From: Methylococcaceae bacterium
GTDB lineage: Bacteria; Pseudomonadota; Gammaproteobacteria; Methylococcales; Methylomonadaceae
DNA length: 62,540 nucleotides
Direction of reading: 5' to 3'
Assembly (NCBI GenBank): GCA_006844585.1
Contig: SPJM01000346.1
Span: 1-62,540 of the forward strand
In this document: positions 18,083 to 27,846 of the stretch, piece by piece
How the letters are laid out: each line of letters begins with the position of its first letter
Numbering within the stretch: the first letter of the stretch is position 1
Translations under genes and position numbers: made by a program
The notes under the pieces: generated by a model
What the model was told of the DNA's origin: nothing
The model's database searches: none
Seen by the model: only the letters and a program-made list of their open reading frames with translations

Positions 18083-20122
18083 ATGATTAGTCGGCTATGT
18101 ATTTTATTAATAATGCTTTTCCTTGCCGCCTGTCAAACAACGCGGCAATATGATTCCGACTTAGTGGAAAATGGTAAGCAGTGCGGAAAAACACGAGGCA
18201 GCTTTTTAGGAAGTTGGTTTGATTATTATGAAAGGGCTTTGTCTTTTGCCGATTGTTCAATGTGGGTTGAATCGGAACAGGATTTACGCAAAGCCATCAG
18301 TAAAAGAGGCGTTGATAAAAGGCGGGCTTATTCTTTAGGAATGCACTGGGTGACGGATTATTTTCCGCATCGAGAGTTAGGCGTTGCTTTATTTTATCAA
18401 AGAAAATATGCTGATTCGGAGGCGGAATTCAAAATATCGATGGCGCAATTTCCCAGCGCCAAAGCAGAGTATTATTTAAAACGCATACGCAAATTACAAG
18501 TCGAAATGAGTAATAGCGATCAACAACCGCCATTAATAAAGGTTAAGTCGCCGGTTCAAGGAGGAGCTTACGGTTCGTCAATCGTAAAGGTTGAGGCGCA
18601 TATCGAAGATGATAGCCTGCTGGATAAGGTAATGGTTAATGGTAAAGTTTATCGACATGTGCCGCACTTCGTTACTGAAAACAATGTCCCTGTTCGGGTG
18701 GAGCGCAAAGTCGCAAAAATGGATTTGGTGATGGAGGCTGAAGCAAAGTTTAAAAAAGGAAAAGCGGTTATTGAAATCGTAGCAATCGACATCACGGGAA
18801 AGGTTAGCAAACACGAAACGTTTTTCAGCATTGACCAGCAGGCTCCTCAAATCTCGGTATCCAAATTAGTTCACAAAGTAAAAGGAAATGAAAAACAAAT
18901 TCATTTGATAGCCGATATTCGAGATAAAAACTCGGATATACAGCAATTAACAATCAATGATCGAGTTTTACAGGTTAAAACCGAAAAACAGCGAAACAAG
19001 CAAGGGGAATGGGTTTTTTGGGCGCATATCGATGAAATATTTTCAAATGAAGATAGTGACCAGTTGAATGTTATTGCTCGCGATCAATTTGGTCATCAAA
19101 CGGAGGCGCTATTTCAGTTAAAGGAAAGGCAAACAAAGCAAGATAAACAGGGTGAATTACTTGCAGTCTATTTAAAAAAAGGTCGTGAGCCACGCATTAC
19201 ATATGAAAAAAAAGCATATATTGAAGGTGAGGCGAAAAGCGGTAGTTTAATTAAAAAAATTGAGGTTAACGGCAAAAATATTTTAAATGGCCGAGGCAAA
19301 CAAGTTTATTTCAATTATATGCCGACATTAAAGATCGGTAACAATGAGTTCACATTGCTTGTAGAAGACCAGGCCGGTTATAAACAGAAAATAGTTCTAG
19401 CAATTACCCGTAAAACTCCACCTAATCGTTCTATGCAAGAACGTTTGAATGTTGCTCAATTTCCGTTTCCATGTAATCAGGTTTCACGTTCTCCTTGTCG
19501 GGTGAGTTTACCTTTACATGAAATGTCGCATGAGTTATTAAAAAACAGAAGGCGGTTTCAGATTGTTGATGGAGAGATGATTGTTCGTTTGATTGATGAA
19601 ACTAATCAATGTGAAAGGAGTGTTTCTGATAATTGTATTATCAAAGTTGCTGATGAGCTGGAACAGCGCGGGGTATGGAAGCAGCGATTTGCAAATGCCT
19701 TTTTTGTCGGAACGGTGATAGAACGAAGTAATGAAGAGTGGGATACAGCGGTTGAAATTTCCGGGCGCATGGTGGATAACAATAGCCGCGAAACGCTTAC
19801 TAGCATCGATGTTTATGCTGAAAACTTGAGCGTTGATCAAGGGAGTTTATTGAGCCAGGCGCTGGTGACTGAAATTTCCGATGCGTTTCCATTGCTGGAT
19901 AGGGAAATATTATTCATCAATGGCGAAGGCATGGAGATAAAGATGGGGAAACAAGATAGGGTTTGGTCGAAAATGCCGGTTCTGGTTTATCGAGTTAAAG
20001 ACAATCAAAGCTGCGCCGATGCCGCTGTCACGCAAGTTAGCCAGCAAAAGGCTCAGGCCAGAGTTAGCCGTTTTTTTTGTGGTTCGCTGGAAAGCGGCGT
20101 TTATAGGGTCATTACCCGTTAA
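18083..20122 (+). CDS. large lipoprotein with Ig-like repeats and CsgG/FlgT-like C-terminus
   Basis: A 679-residue lipoprotein: lipobox LAAC with C17 followed by Q, so outer-membrane sorting is expected. Residues ~45-150 look like TPR helices (YERALSFADC, ELGVALFYQRKYADSEAEF). From ~155 to ~455 there are repeated beta-rich Ig-like units (VKSPVQGGAYGSSIVKVEAHI, YIEGEAKSGSLIKKIEVNG). The C-terminal ~220 residues resemble the CsgG-type fold (NVAQFPFP, RRRFQIVDGEMIV, FFVGTVIERS, VEISGRMVDNNSRETL) followed by a FlgT-like domain (NGEGMEIKMGKQDRVW). It follows the caspase gene by 17 bp and probably works with it. Domain names beyond the lipobox are my pattern reading. Confidence 0.78.
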   Translation: MISRLCILLIMLFLAACQTTRQYDSDLVENGKQCGKTRGSFLGSWFDYYERALSFADCSMWVESEQDLRKAISKRGVDKRRAYSLGMHWVTDYFPHRELGVALFYQRKYADSEAEFKISMAQFPSAKAEYYLKRIRKLQVEMSNSDQQPPLIKVKSPVQGGAYGSSIVKVEAHIEDDSLLDKVMVNGKVYRHVPHFVTENNVPVRVERKVAKMDLVMEAEAKFKKGKAVIEIVAIDITGKVSKHETFFSIDQQAPQISVSKLVHKVKGNEKQIHLIADIRDKNSDIQQLTINDRVLQVKTEKQRNKQGEWVFWAHIDEIFSNEDSDQLNVIARDQFGHQTEALFQLKERQTKQDKQGELLAVYLKKGREPRITYEKKAYIEGEAKSGSLIKKIEVNGKNILNGRGKQVYFNYMPTLKIGNNEFTLLVEDQAGYKQKIVLAITRKTPPNRSMQERLNVAQFPFPCNQVSRSPCRVSLPLHEMSHELLKNRRRFQIVDGEMIVRLIDETNQCERSVSDNCIIKVADELEQRGVWKQRFANAFFVGTVIERSNEEWDTAVEISGRMVDNNSRETLTSIDVYAENLSVDQGSLLSQALVTEISDAFPLLDREILFINGEGMEIKMGKQDRVWSKMPVLVYRVKDNQSCADAAVTQVSQQKAQARVSRFFCGSLESGVYRVITR

Positions 20123-20227
20123 TTTTTCCCAGTCCTAAGAACCTCTGACATTTATACTCCGGGATCTCCTCTCGATTCGCCTTACATGGCATTTAGATTT
20201 TGACAGTCCATGTAGGAATGATTTTTT

Positions 20228-23200
20228 TTAAGGTAGGCGATACATAATTTGTTTTTCACCATTTTTATAAATAATCAAATAATCCTCTAAGCCGTCTTGA
20301 TTGCGATCCGATATTGACTGTAACCTGACTTCTTCTGCGGTCTCATCCGATTTGATAACCACATAATCTATAATCCCGCGTTGAATGACTTCATTCTGTT
20401 TAAAGGTAACAAGGCCGTAAGGGCTGATAGTTGCAGTAAAATCATCAGTAGATAAAAAGTTTTTCAGGCTGATCCAGTGAGCGGCTGTAGGATTGATGAC
20501 TTGTTCAAAAATAGTCTCCACCTCGAAAAAATTATCGATTATTCTATGTATCGCATAATGATGGGCATATGCGATGGTGTTGTTAACGCCGTTTAGCTGC
20601 AATGTGATAATTCCAAGGGTATCCGGTTCAGGGTTTAACAATAGACTTTCATAACTGACCCGAGCGGCAAACCAGACTGAATCCGGATCGTTTTTTAACC
20701 CGATTTTAAGCATTCCATATTGATATTGCTGTAGTTGTAAATCGAGCAATGCCAATATATCGGTTAAAGCGTCAATTTGTTGCGGTTCAGCTGTTAAGAT
20801 AACCCGGTGGCCGTTTTGGCTGATAAGTTCCAATAAGCCATCTGAGTTAAATGCTATGCCCGCTTGAAACGGCGACGAGAGTTGTAACAGATCAATCGCC
20901 CGAAGTGAGAATCTGATATTGACGGTTTCAGCCAGCAATATATGCGTTTCATCATCAGAAGAAAGCAAAATCTGATTATCGGCGCCGACTATTTCAACGG
21001 TATTGTTTAAGTCATCGAATACCTGGTTTTCCGTTAAATCTAAAGCGTCCGCCAAGGGAATTAACTCTTCATCATTATTAGGGTCGATTACTTTAATAGC
21101 CAGGGTATCGGAACTGCTGGCGCCGATATCGTCAACGACCGTTAAATTAATTATATATTCGCCGGGTTGGTCGAAATGAAATTCGGTTTCTATGGCTGAT
21201 GACGTGTCTAAAGTATTCTCGCCATCCGAAGAGTTCCAAAAATAATTTTCAATATTGCCATCCTCGTCGCTTGATCTATGCGCATCGACTGAAAGAGTGA
21301 ACGGCGCCGCTCCAAATGTATCGGATGCATTTATTTTTGCAATGGGCGTAATATTCTCAACATTGCTATCGCGTACTTTAAAGGTTTCACTAGCTGTTGC
21401 TGTTATTCCTTTATCATCCGTAACCGTTAAACTTAGCGTGTATTCGCCAGGTTGGTTAAAGGTGAGCTCTGTTGCGGCGGTATCCGCGCTGAATCCGTTA
21501 GATGAACTCCATTGATAGTTGGCTATTTCGCCGTCGTTATCACTAGACTCGCCGCCATCCAGATTTACGCTCAATGGCGCAACTCCTGCTGTGGCGGAAG
21601 CAATGATTTTGGCGACCGGCGGTTGATTTTCAGCGACTATTATTGTTTGTTCTGTTGAAGCCGTCGCGCCTTTGTCATCAGTTACCGTTAAGGTCACGGT
21701 AAACTCGCCAGGTTGCTCAAAAGTTAATTCAGCGCTGGCGGAATCGGCGGTAAAGCCGTTGGGTCCATTCCACTGGTAAGCGCTAATGCTTCCATCCGCG
21801 TCGTTGGACTCATCTCCATCCAAGCTAACAGTTAAAGGCGCAACGCCTGAAATATCGGAAGCAACGATTTTAGCCGTCGGCGGTTGATTGTCGGCAACGC
21901 TGATCGTTTCGTTGGTTGATGAGCTTGCGCCTTTATCGTCGGTTACGGTTAAGGTAACTGTAAAGTCGCCCGCTTGCTGAAAAGTAAAATCAACGCTTGC
22001 AGTATCGGCGTTTAAACCGTTGGAAGCGCTCCATTGATAAGTGCTGATCGTTCCGTCACTATCTGTCGATTGGCCGCCATCTAAAGTGATGGTAAACGGC
22101 GCAACACCCGTAGTGGATGACGCAAGAATTTTAGCGATGGGTGCGATATTATCGCTACCAACGGTAATCGTTTCACTGGCTGACGCGGTAGCGCCTTTAT
22201 CGTCGGTTACGGTTAGGGTGACGGTAAAATCTCCTGTTTGATCGAATGTGAACTCAGCGTTGGCTGTTGTGGCGCTAAGTCCATTGGAAGCATCCCATTG
22301 ATAAGACGCAATGGAACCGTCCGGGTCATTGGATTGTCCTCCATCAAGGGTAATGGTTAAGGGGGCCGGGCCGGTGTTGGCGGAGGCGATGATTTTAGCG
22401 GTCGGCGCTTGATTTTCAGCTACCGTAATTGTTTCACTGGCGGTTGCGGTAGCGCCTTTGTTATCGGTAACTGTCAGCGTAACGGTGTATGTACCGGTCT
22501 GTTCAAAGCTAAATTCGGCATTGGTGGTATTGGCGTTTAAACCGTTGGAAGTGCTCCATTGATATGCGGTGATGGAACCGTCTGGGTCGCTGGATTGGTT
22601 TCCCTCCAGGGTAATAGTAATCGGGGCGACGCCGGAGTTGGCGGAAGCGACAATTTTAGCGCTCGGTGCTTGATTTTCAGCTACGGTAATTGTTTCACTA
22701 GCGGTTGCGGTAGCGCCTTTATCATCGGTAACCATCAATGTTACGGTGTATGTGCCGGCTTGTTCAAAGCTAAATTCGGTATTGGCGGTATTCGCGCTTA
22801 AGCCATTGGAAGCGCTCCATTGATATGTAGCAATGGAACCATCGGAATCGCTGGATTGGCCGCCATCAAATGAGACAGTCAATGGCGCGATGCCGGATGT
22901 GGCGGAGGCGACAATTTTAGCGGTAGGCGGGTTGTTTTCAGCTTCAACTATTATCGTTTCACTGGTTTGTGAACTGCCGCCTTTATCATCAGTGACCGTC
23001 AGCGTTACCGTATAATTACCCGGTTGATCGAAGATAAACGTGGGATTAGTGTCGCTGGCGCTTAATCCATTCGACGCACTCCATTGATAGGCGGTAATAA
23101 AGCCGTCGCTGTCGTTGGATTGGCCGCCATCTAGTTTAACTTTTAAAGGAGCAATGCCGGAAGTCGTGGACGCGACGATTTTGGCGGTTGGCAATTTATT

Positions 23201-24439
23201 TGCCACAATGTTTATCAATTCGCTGGTTTGATCGCTGGCGCCATTATTATCAGTGACGGTTAAAGTCACTGTATAATCTCCCGCTTGATCAAATGTGAAA
23301 TCGGCGTTAGTGGTATTGGCGCTTAAGCCGTTGGAAACGCTCCACTGATAACTGGCTATGCTGCCGTCACTATCGCTGGATTGTCCGCCTTCAAAAGATA
23401 TTGTTGACGGAGCGATAGCCGATGTAGCGGAGGCGGTAATTTTTGCGGTAGGCGCTTGATTCGCGTTAACACTAATGTTAGTCGATGTTTGTGATGATGC
23501 GCCTTGATTGTCAGTCACTGTCAGGGTGATTGTATAATTACCGGTTTCATTAAATGTAAATGACGTGGTTTGACCGGAAGCCGATAGACCGTTGGAGGTA
23601 CTCCATGCATAACTCTGTATACTGCCGTCTTCATCAGTAGATAGGCTGCCATCCAAACTAACTGTTAAGGGTGCAACGCCGGATTTTGGGGTGGCGCTGA
23701 ATTTAGCGATTGGCGGTTGGTTGATGGCGTTTAAGGTGACTATTAATTCCTGAATTTCGAGATTATCAACAGCGGTGACGTTTTGGGTGAGAGTTTTGGT
23801 TTCAAAGCCTGATGCTGAGATATTGAAAGTATGTGCGCCAGCTTGCAACAGATAAACGAATTGACCGTTTTGTAGGGGAACCGGCAAGGTATTAGCGTCT
23901 ATGGTATCGGTGAATTGCGCATCGCTGATTGGTTTATCATTTTGGTCGAGGACGGCAATGAATAAACGCCCCCAACCTGCGCCTTGACCTGTACCGGGGC
24001 CAATTTGAATAGTATAAGGCGTTGCTTTGTCAGCGGAAATTTCCAGATAATAAAAGCCTGAATCTGCTTGGCCGATAAAAAGGGCCAAATCCATAAAGTC
24101 CGTGGTTTCGGCAACCAGGTTCAAGTTTTCATTATAAGCTTTTAGGGTGAGAACGGCGCCGGTCGAATTGCTTGTATTAATGCCGAAACCTTGTTCAAAT
24201 GCGTGTTCGCCCCAAACATAAAATTTATACCAATCTTTGTCTGCGATTTCGTGAATAGTATGATGATCTTCAGTAATTTGAAAATCATTATGTTTGGCGT
24301 AGTAGATATCGGTTGCTTGAGAAAAATTATTGTCACCAGGCTCCTCAGAAGAATCTGCATCTACTGCGGCAAATGCTTTATGGATGGAGAAAAGCTGGAT
24401 AATTAAAAAAATGACGACTAAAGAATGATTAATTTTCAT
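20228..24439 (-). CDS. giant secreted protein with ten PKD domains
   Basis: A 1403-residue protein with a signal peptide (cleavage near AFA-AVDAD). An N-terminal beta domain (30-150) resembles the pre-peptidase C-terminal (PPC) fold. A carboxypeptidase-regulatory-like domain (155-240) follows. Then come ten tandem PKD domains (~245-1125) of about 88 residues, each with the APLTVSLDGGxSxDxDG start, a YQWSASNG middle and a YTVTLTVTDxxGA end. The final ~275 residues are unique and end in an FG-GAP-like SDRNQDGLEDYLIIY. Repeats 4-8 are nearly identical in protein sequence, consistent with recent duplication. Likely an extracellular or surface adhesive/stalk protein; no catalytic domain or sorting signal was seen. 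Confidence 0.85.
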   Translation of the reverse strand: MKINHSLVVIFLIIQLFSIHKAFAAVDADSSEEPGDNNFSQATDIYYAKHNDFQITEDHHTIHEIADKDWYKFYVWGEHAFEQGFGINTSNSTGAVLTLKAYNENLNLVAETTDFMDLALFIGQADSGFYYLEISADKATPYTIQIGPGTGQGAGWGRLFIAVLDQNDKPISDAQFTDTIDANTLPVPLQNGQFVYLLQAGAHTFNISASGFETKTLTQNVTAVDNLEIQELIVTLNAINQPPIAKFSATPKSGVAPLTVSLDGSLSTDEDGSIQSYAWSTSNGLSASGQTTSFTFNETGNYTITLTVTDNQGASSQTSTNISVNANQAPTAKITASATSAIAPSTISFEGGQSSDSDGSIASYQWSVSNGLSANTTNADFTFDQAGDYTVTLTVTDNNGASDQTSELINIVANKLPTAKIVASTTSGIAPLKVKLDGGQSNDSDGFITAYQWSASNGLSASDTNPTFIFDQPGNYTVTLTVTDDKGGSSQTSETIIVEAENNPPTAKIVASATSGIAPLTVSFDGGQSSDSDGSIATYQWSASNGLSANTANTEFSFEQAGTYTVTLMVTDDKGATATASETITVAENQAPSAKIVASANSGVAPITITLEGNQSSDPDGSITAYQWSTSNGLNANTTNAEFSFEQTGTYTVTLTVTDNKGATATASETITVAENQAPTAKIIASANTGPAPLTITLDGGQSNDPDGSIASYQWDASNGLSATTANAEFTFDQTGDFTVTLTVTDDKGATASASETITVGSDNIAPIAKILASSTTGVAPFTITLDGGQSTDSDGTISTYQWSASNGLNADTASVDFTFQQAGDFTVTLTVTDDKGASSSTNETISVADNQPPTAKIVASDISGVAPLTVSLDGDESNDADGSISAYQWNGPNGFTADSASAELTFEQPGEFTVTLTVTDDKGATASTEQTIIVAENQPPVAKIIASATAGVAPLSVNLDGGESSDNDGEIANYQWSSSNGFSADTAATELTFNQPGEYTLSLTVTDDKGITATASETFKVRDSNVENITPIAKINASDTFGAAPFTLSVDAHRSSDEDGNIENYFWNSSDGENTLDTSSAIETEFHFDQPGEYIINLTVVDDIGASSSDTLAIKVIDPNNDEELIPLADALDLTENQVFDDLNNTVEIVGADNQILLSSDDETHILLAETVNIRFSLRAIDLLQLSSPFQAGIAFNSDGLLELISQNGHRVILTAEPQQIDALTDILALLDLQLQQYQYGMLKIGLKNDPDSVWFAARVSYESLLLNPEPDTLGIITLQLNGVNNTIAYAHHYAIHRIIDNFFEVETIFEQVINPTAAHWISLKNFLSTDDFTATISPYGLVTFKQNEVIQRGIIDYVVIKSDETAEEVRLQSISDRNQDGLEDYLIIYKNGEKQIMYRLP
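21090..23720 (-). repeat. tandem ~265-bp repeats encoding PKD domains
   Basis: Ten in-frame units of about 264-270 bp, one per PKD domain. The best conserved block encodes TVTLTVTDDKGATATASETITVAE-type sequence and recurs about every 265 bp on the minus strand. The central units are most alike, the outer ones more diverged. Such an array can change copy number by slippage or recombination and may be mis-assembled from short reads. Confidence 0.8.
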
Positions 24440-24649
24440 GGCTTTATCTCCATTGGGCTTGGATTATGAGAAGGCTTTTATGAATGATGTAAAATGTGTG
24501 GTTGTAATTCCTCTTTTATTAAGGTTAAAACGTCATGTTCCTTGATCGATTAAGCCATTTTTTACATCTCTCAGCTTGAGATTTTACAAAAGCGATCAGG
24601 TGGTTTCAGCGCCATATTTACTTGACAAGGCTTGTTTTTATGTATTCAA

Positions 24650-26065
24650 CTAAAAACGAATGAATAAGGAACTGTAAAGAACATGTTCTTCTAATTCCTG
24701 GCTTAAGCCATCTAATCGTAAGCCGTCGCCCTCTGAATTAATATCATCGCCAAATCTATATTGATAGGCGATATCGAAAACAAATGTTTCCAAAGCGATA
24801 CCGGTACCTAAACTAAAACCATAGACCGATTTTGGCTGGCCGTTAGTGGGTACGGGGTCATAAAACAGTCCCGCGCGTAAAGGAATAATATAATTGGCGC
24901 CAAATTCCTGGCTGATTATGCGGTATTCACCGCCTAGTCTGACATGGGTTGTGGCATCGACTTTAGATTCCGAAGACGGTGTAAATCCGAAGCCGATTGT
25001 TTCTACGCCATTAGCATCGCGACGAACAAAGTCGCCCCATTCGGTGCGGTAAACATCGCCGGCGACAGTTAAAGCGTCGGAGATTTGATATGAGACGCCG
25101 AAACCATATGAGATCGGCATATCATATTCTTCATTCTGAAACACAGTGGTTTGATTAGTCGATAAATTATCAGCTGAACTCCCGAACTGGGTGGTTCTTT
25201 CTATTTTACGTTCTACATCGGCAGTGAAGGGGGTTTTTACCACTGCGCCGATGACGATTTTTTGTTCATCTTGCTCGTAAACATTCCAGAATGCGCCGAT
25301 ATTGACATTGATGCCGCTGAATTTATTGGTTTCGGTTCTGATTTCATTATTGATGCTGGTAAAAGTCCCCCCGAAGCGACTGCTGGTTTCGGAAGTATCG
25401 AAGGTGACATACTGTTGTTTCCATTCATTCGGTTGAAAAATGTCATCCCATATATTTAATGAAACGCCAAAGGAAAATTCCTCCGTGACTTGTATCGCAT
25501 AAGCTAAACCTAATGCATACAAATCACCGGTTTGCTCATAATTAAAACTACGGTCTACATCTGTTTGGCCAAAGGAGCCATCAATACCGAAATTAAAATT
25601 TTGATTCAATTGCCGGTCAAAATTAAATTGATGTTGGTAATTAAATGAAAAAATCATGTTTTTGCCGCAATATTCCGCGCTACAAGGTATGCTGGCGCTG
25701 GCATAGTTCATATCCGCGTAATCTACATTTTCGTCTGAATTGGCCGGAGGCAAAGCTGAAAAAGTATTATCTTCATCACGATTTACATAACTGCCGACAA
25801 ACGCTATTTCCGGTTTTCGCAATTGGATTAAACCGCCGGGATTCCAGGAGGCGGCTGTTGCGTCATCAGCGATGGCGATGAAGGCGTTTCCCATCCCCAA
25901 AGCCCTGGCGCCGGAACCGACAGGGTTAAAGGTAGAAGCTATATTGACTTCATTAGCCGATATGCCTTGCCCGCTGGGGACTGATTGCGCTTTAAGCAGA
26001 CTCGTTTGGGAACCAACTAAAGCCAATGCTGCTACATGAATAATTTTGTTTGGACGAGATGGCAT
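24650..26065 (-). CDS. OmpP1/FadL/TodX-family outer-membrane porin
   Basis: About 471 residues from the chosen ATG (26065), with a signal peptide ending near LLKAQ. The mature N-terminus carries the FadL-family GARALGMGNAFIAIADDATAASWNPGGL, the hatch segment with its NPxG signature; the rest alternates as a 14-stranded barrel, with FDIAYQYRFG near the end and a terminal aromatic strand (SLFIRF). The family imports long-chain fatty acids or hydrophobic aromatics. I preferred ATG 26065, preceded by aaagg, over a TTG at 26113 that lacks a good ribosome site and would add 16 residues before the signal peptide. Monocistronic by context. Confidence 0.86.
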   Translation of the reverse strand: MPSRPNKIIHVAALALVGSQTSLLKAQSVPSGQGISANEVNIASTFNPVGSGARALGMGNAFIAIADDATAASWNPGGLIQLRKPEIAFVGSYVNRDEDNTFSALPPANSDENVDYADMNYASASIPCSAEYCGKNMIFSFNYQHQFNFDRQLNQNFNFGIDGSFGQTDVDRSFNYEQTGDLYALGLAYAIQVTEEFSFGVSLNIWDDIFQPNEWKQQYVTFDTSETSSRFGGTFTSINNEIRTETNKFSGINVNIGAFWNVYEQDEQKIVIGAVVKTPFTADVERKIERTTQFGSSADNLSTNQTTVFQNEEYDMPISYGFGVSYQISDALTVAGDVYRTEWGDFVRRDANGVETIGFGFTPSSESKVDATTHVRLGGEYRIISQEFGANYIIPLRAGLFYDPVPTNGQPKSVYGFSLGTGIALETFVFDIAYQYRFGDDINSEGDGLRLDGLSQELEEHVLYSSLFIRF

Positions 26066-26389
26066 ATTAATACCTTTGGTTGTAAAGGCGTTTCGACAGA
26101 AATATATCGCCAAGCCTCAAAGTGGGTGGGAAAGGAAAAAATCGAGATGGAAATTAGCGTTAAAATTGAATTTTTTACGGGCGCAACGAGATAGTGTGGC
26201 ATCACAAAAAACGATATTACGCATTTTGGGGCAATAAATGAATCCAACCCTATTTGAGGCCGCATCGTTCTTCCCCCTCCCGATGTAATAACCCCTGATT
26301 ATTATTTTAGGTTAATTACTTATCTAATATGGCTAATCTATCCAGATAATGGATTAGAAACCTTAATTGACTAACTATAGTCTGTTTTA

Positions 26390-27637
26390 TCAATCTCGTA
26401 AATGCCCATCGCCGTAAGCGACCCATTTATAAGTGGTTAACTCATCCGGGCCGACCGGGCCGCGGGCGTGTAATTTGTCGGTGCTGATGCCAACCACGGA
26501 ACCTAGGCCATAGTCGCCGCCGCCGGATAAACGCGTTGAAGCGTTGATTAATACTGAAGCTGAATCCACTTGTTGTTCAAATTGTCGGGCTTTTTTCAGA
26601 CTTTGAGTGACTATACTATCGGTATGGCCGGAGCCGTATTGATTGATATGGGTAATCGCTTCATCAATACCATTGACAATTTTGATGGACAAAATAGGCG
26701 CTAGATATTCGCTATGCCAGTCATCTTCCGTGGCCGACTGAATATCAGATATTAAATTTTGCGTGAGCGGGCAACCGCGTAGTTCGATGCCTTGCTCATT
26801 GAAAGCAGCTTTTATTTGCGGCAGCATGTTTTCTGCACACTGCTGATCAATCAACAAGGTTTCCAGCGCATTGCAGACCTGGATGCTTTGGCATTTAGAA
26901 TTCAGCGCCAGCTCAACGGCGGTTTTCGGATCGGCGTCTGCGGCGATATAAAGGTGACAAATGCCATCATAATGTTTGATAACTGGAATTCGCGTTCCTT
27001 TGGCGATGCGTTCAATCAAGCTTTTACCGCCGCGCGGTATGAGTACATCGACATATTCCTCCATGTTGAGCAATTCACCGACCGCTTCATGACCCGGCGT
27101 GTGAATCATTTGTACGGCATGTTCGGGCAATCCGACTTCCAGGCAGCCCTGAACCATTGCATCAGTTAATAAGGCATTGGTGTTTATGGACTCGGAACCG
27201 CCGCGTAAAATGACTGCGTTACCGCTTTTGATGCATACCCCGGCGGCGTCGGTTGTGACGTTAGGTCGAGATTCATAAATAATACCAATGACGCCCAAGG
27301 GAGTGGATTTTTTATACACCCGCAGGCCTTTGGGATTGGTATGGCCTTCCAGAACTCGATTCAGCGGGTCTGGGCGTTGCGCCACTTTTTTTAAGCGCGA
27401 TTGCATGTATTGAAAGACTTTTTGATCAATGGTTAGCCGCTTGATCATGGCAGCCGGTAAACCGGCTTGTTGAGCTTGGAAAACATCTTCCTGATTACAG
27501 GCTAAAATCTCATGCTTAGCTGCGCCCAGGGCTTCGGCCATCTTGGTTAAGGCCAGGTTGCGCGTTGCTTCAGATGTTGAGGCGAGTTGACGTGAGGTGG
27601 AACGACTTTGTTGGGCAATTTTTAATACGCTGTCCAT
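26390..27637 (-). CDS. proA: gamma-glutamyl phosphate reductase
   Basis: A 415-residue aldehyde-dehydrogenase-fold enzyme with the catalytic cysteine C255 in SIQVCNALETLL, PLGVIGIIYESRPNVT near 110 and GPVGPDELTTYKW at the C-terminus, all ProA signatures. It reduces gamma-glutamyl phosphate to glutamate semialdehyde with NADPH in proline synthesis. It is the last gene of a minus-strand chain, 8 bp after the Bfd-like gene. No proB lies in the window. Confidence 0.96.
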   Translation of the reverse strand: MDSVLKIAQQSRSTSRQLASTSEATRNLALTKMAEALGAAKHEILACNQEDVFQAQQAGLPAAMIKRLTIDQKVFQYMQSRLKKVAQRPDPLNRVLEGHTNPKGLRVYKKSTPLGVIGIIYESRPNVTTDAAGVCIKSGNAVILRGGSESINTNALLTDAMVQGCLEVGLPEHAVQMIHTPGHEAVGELLNMEEYVDVLIPRGGKSLIERIAKGTRIPVIKHYDGICHLYIAADADPKTAVELALNSKCQSIQVCNALETLLIDQQCAENMLPQIKAAFNEQGIELRGCPLTQNLISDIQSATEDDWHSEYLAPILSIKIVNGIDEAITHINQYGSGHTDSIVTQSLKKARQFEQQVDSASVLINASTRLSGGGDYGLGSVVGISTDKLHARGPVGPDELTTYKWVAYGDGHLRD

Positions 27638-27645
27638 TACTTATT

Positions 27646-27843
27646 TCACGATTGCTTTTCTGTTTTCAAAATATTCTCAATTACCGCATCACAAGAACCG
27701 CAACCGGTTGCTGCGCCGGTAATATCGCCAATGCGCTCTAAACTGTTTTCGCCGCGTTCGATCAGTTGCTGTATTTTTCCTAAAGTGGTGCCGCTGCAGT
27801 CGCAGATCACTTCATTCGGGTCGGTGAATTCGTCTTCGCTCAT
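27646..27843 (-). CDS. Bfd-like [2Fe-2S] ferredoxin
   Basis: A 65-residue protein with four cysteines in the Bfd spacing: C-x-C (VICDCSGTT) and, about 32 residues later, C-x-x-C (GCGSCDAVIENIL). Bacterioferritin-associated ferredoxin reduces haem in bacterioferritin to release iron; the same fold is also found as the BFD-like domain of nitrite reductases and other redox proteins. No bacterioferritin gene is nearby, so the partner is unknown. It is 3 bp from the symporter stop and 8 bp from proA, in an apparent operon. Confidence 0.82.
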   Translation of the reverse strand: MSEDEFTDPNEVICDCSGTTLGKIQQLIERGENSLERIGDITGAATGCGSCDAVIENILKTEKQS

Positions 27844-27846
27844 CGT

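Noticed and set aside
26065-26113. TTG start at 26113 for the FadL-type porin
   Set aside because: It would add 16 residues before the signal peptide and has no ribosome-binding site, unlike ATG 26065.
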